Positions 6,947 to 7,617 of a DNA stretch of 7,617 nt are shown one piece after another (positions within the stretch are counted from its first letter, which is position 1; the number at the start of each line of letters is the position of its first letter). Where the stretch lies: contig CANHNG010000074.1 in the NCBI GenBank assembly GCA_947461915.1, positions 1-7,617 of the forward strand, given 5' to 3'. Source of the stretch: Flavobacteriaceae bacterium. Its GTDB lineage: Bacteria; Bacteroidota; Bacteroidia; Flavobacteriales; Flavobacteriaceae. The translations under genes were made by a program, and so were the position numbers. The notes beneath the pieces are model-generated. The model was given only the letters and a program-made list of their open reading frames with translations. It did no database searches and was not told where the DNA came from.

Positions 6947-7617
6947 ATGAAAGCAAAAACCACCTTGCATTTCTATGCAAAATCAACTAAAGCCAATGCA
7001 ACAGGGCTATTTCCTATTTATGTACGATTAACAGTCGAGGGAAAACGATTTGAATACAGTTCTAAAAAGTTCATAGAACCATCAAAATGGTCGAATGAAT
7101 TAAGCCGAATGAAAGGTAATTCAGAAGAAGCTCGTTCAATAAACAGCTTACTTGATTTCACTAAAAATCAAATAAACGAAATCCAATTTGAACTTCTAAA
7201 AGACAATATTACATTGAATATAGAGGAGTTCAAAAATAGACTACTTGGAACAAAAGTTAGAGAACGAATGCTAATCCCAATATTCAAAGAACACAACAGC
7301 AAAATAAAAGAATTGCTTGGTATTGAATATGCACCTGGTACATTAGAGCGATATGAAACATCGCTCAAACATACATCAAACTTTCTACTTTGGAAGTACA
7401 ATATAAGCGACATCAATATTGATAAAATAGACCATGCCTTTATTACTGATTATGAATTTTACTTGCGAACAGTGAGGAAATGCGCCAATAACACAGCAGT
7501 AAAGTACATCAAGAACTTCAATAAAATAATCAAGCTTTGCTTAGCCAATGACTGGTTAGATAAAAATCCATTTGCCAACTATAAATCCAAAGTCAAAGAA
7601 GTAGAACGAGTTTATTT
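6947..7617 (+). CDS. Tyrosine recombinase/integrase of a mobile element, 3'-truncated by the window edge
   Basis: The frame stays open to the last base and gives about 223 residues. The N-terminus is a small beta-rich arm-binding domain (about 5-50: TTLHFYAKSTKANATGLFPI, then YVRLTVEGKRFEYSS). This is characteristic of integrases of Bacteroidota conjugative and other mobile elements. A helical linker follows, then a SAM-like core-binding domain (about 110-215) containing GTLERYETSLKHTSNFL, the ITDYEFYLR helix, NTAVKYIKNFNKIIKLCLAN and DKNPF. The catalytic domain with the R...HxxR...Y residues would come next and lies beyond the window, so activity cannot be judged. The ATG at 6947 was chosen because family similarity begins immediately there. 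In-frame ATGs at 6923 and 6884 are alternatives, and a stop at 6881-6883 sets the upstream limit. The gene reads away from the tRNA-Ser next to it, as expected for an element inserted into that tRNA. Confidence 0.9.
   Translation, partial: MKAKTTLHFYAKSTKANATGLFPIYVRLTVEGKRFEYSSKKFIEPSKWSNELSRMKGNSEEARSINSLLDFTKNQINEIQFELLKDNITLNIEEFKNRLLGTKVRERMLIPIFKEHNSKIKELLGIEYAPGTLERYETSLKHTSNFLLWKYNISDINIDKIDHAFITDYEFYLRTVRKCANNTAVKYIKNFNKIIKLCLANDWLDKNPFANYKSKVKEVERVY

Noticed and set aside
7168..7416. Minus-strand open frame of 82 codons
   Set aside because: It lies entirely inside the integrase coding sequence on the other strand, has no recognisable domain and is explained as a shadow frame.
1..7617. 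CRISPR array, retron, toxin-antitoxin pair or other defence system
   Set aside because: No regularly spaced repeats, reverse transcriptase or paired small genes are visible. Any such cargo would lie beyond the integrase, outside the window.

Overview
The window looks like a chromosomal segment from a Bacteroidota bacterium, most likely a flavobacterium. It is AT-rich throughout. The protein sequences resemble flavobacterial versions of Tpx, DgkA, FtsK, LolA, LptF/G and RibB. The tRNA promoter matches the special Bacteroidota consensus (TTTG, 19-bp spacer, TAnnTTTG). The integrase at the right end belongs to the family that is abundant in this phylum. These assignments come from reading the sequence and recalling the families; no database search was run.

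Positions 1-6418 hold six genes on the + strand with gaps of only 6-42 bases. In order they are: the 3' part of tpx (thiol peroxidase), a small DgkA-family membrane lipid kinase, ftsK (chromosome translocase and division protein), a LolA-like periplasmic lipoprotein carrier, an LptF/LptG-family permease of the LPS exporter, and a RibB-type riboflavin enzyme. This is probably one core operon or a tightly packed co-directional cluster. Its themes are envelope biogenesis (dgkA, lolA, lptF/G), division and segregation (ftsK), peroxide defence (tpx) and flavin synthesis (ribB). The main surprise is that the C-terminal half of the RibB protein is a GTP cyclohydrolase II fold that has lost all three zinc-binding cysteines and most catalytic residues, so the bifunctional-looking protein probably has only the DHBP synthase activity.

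Positions 6419-6726 hold a self-contained tRNA unit: a strong Bacteroidota-type promoter, tRNA-Ser(UGA) without an encoded CCA, and a Rho-independent terminator.

Positions 6727-7617 appear to be the start of an integrated mobile element. A region of about 220 bases without a clear gene carries one spaced 8-bp inverted repeat and three closely spaced 8-bp palindromes. It is followed by a tyrosine recombinase gene that reads away from the tRNA and runs off the window. The recombinase directly downstream of a tRNA 3' end is the classic layout of an element that integrated into the tRNA gene; its cargo lies beyond the right edge and cannot be judged here. No CRISPR array, insertion sequence or rRNA was seen.
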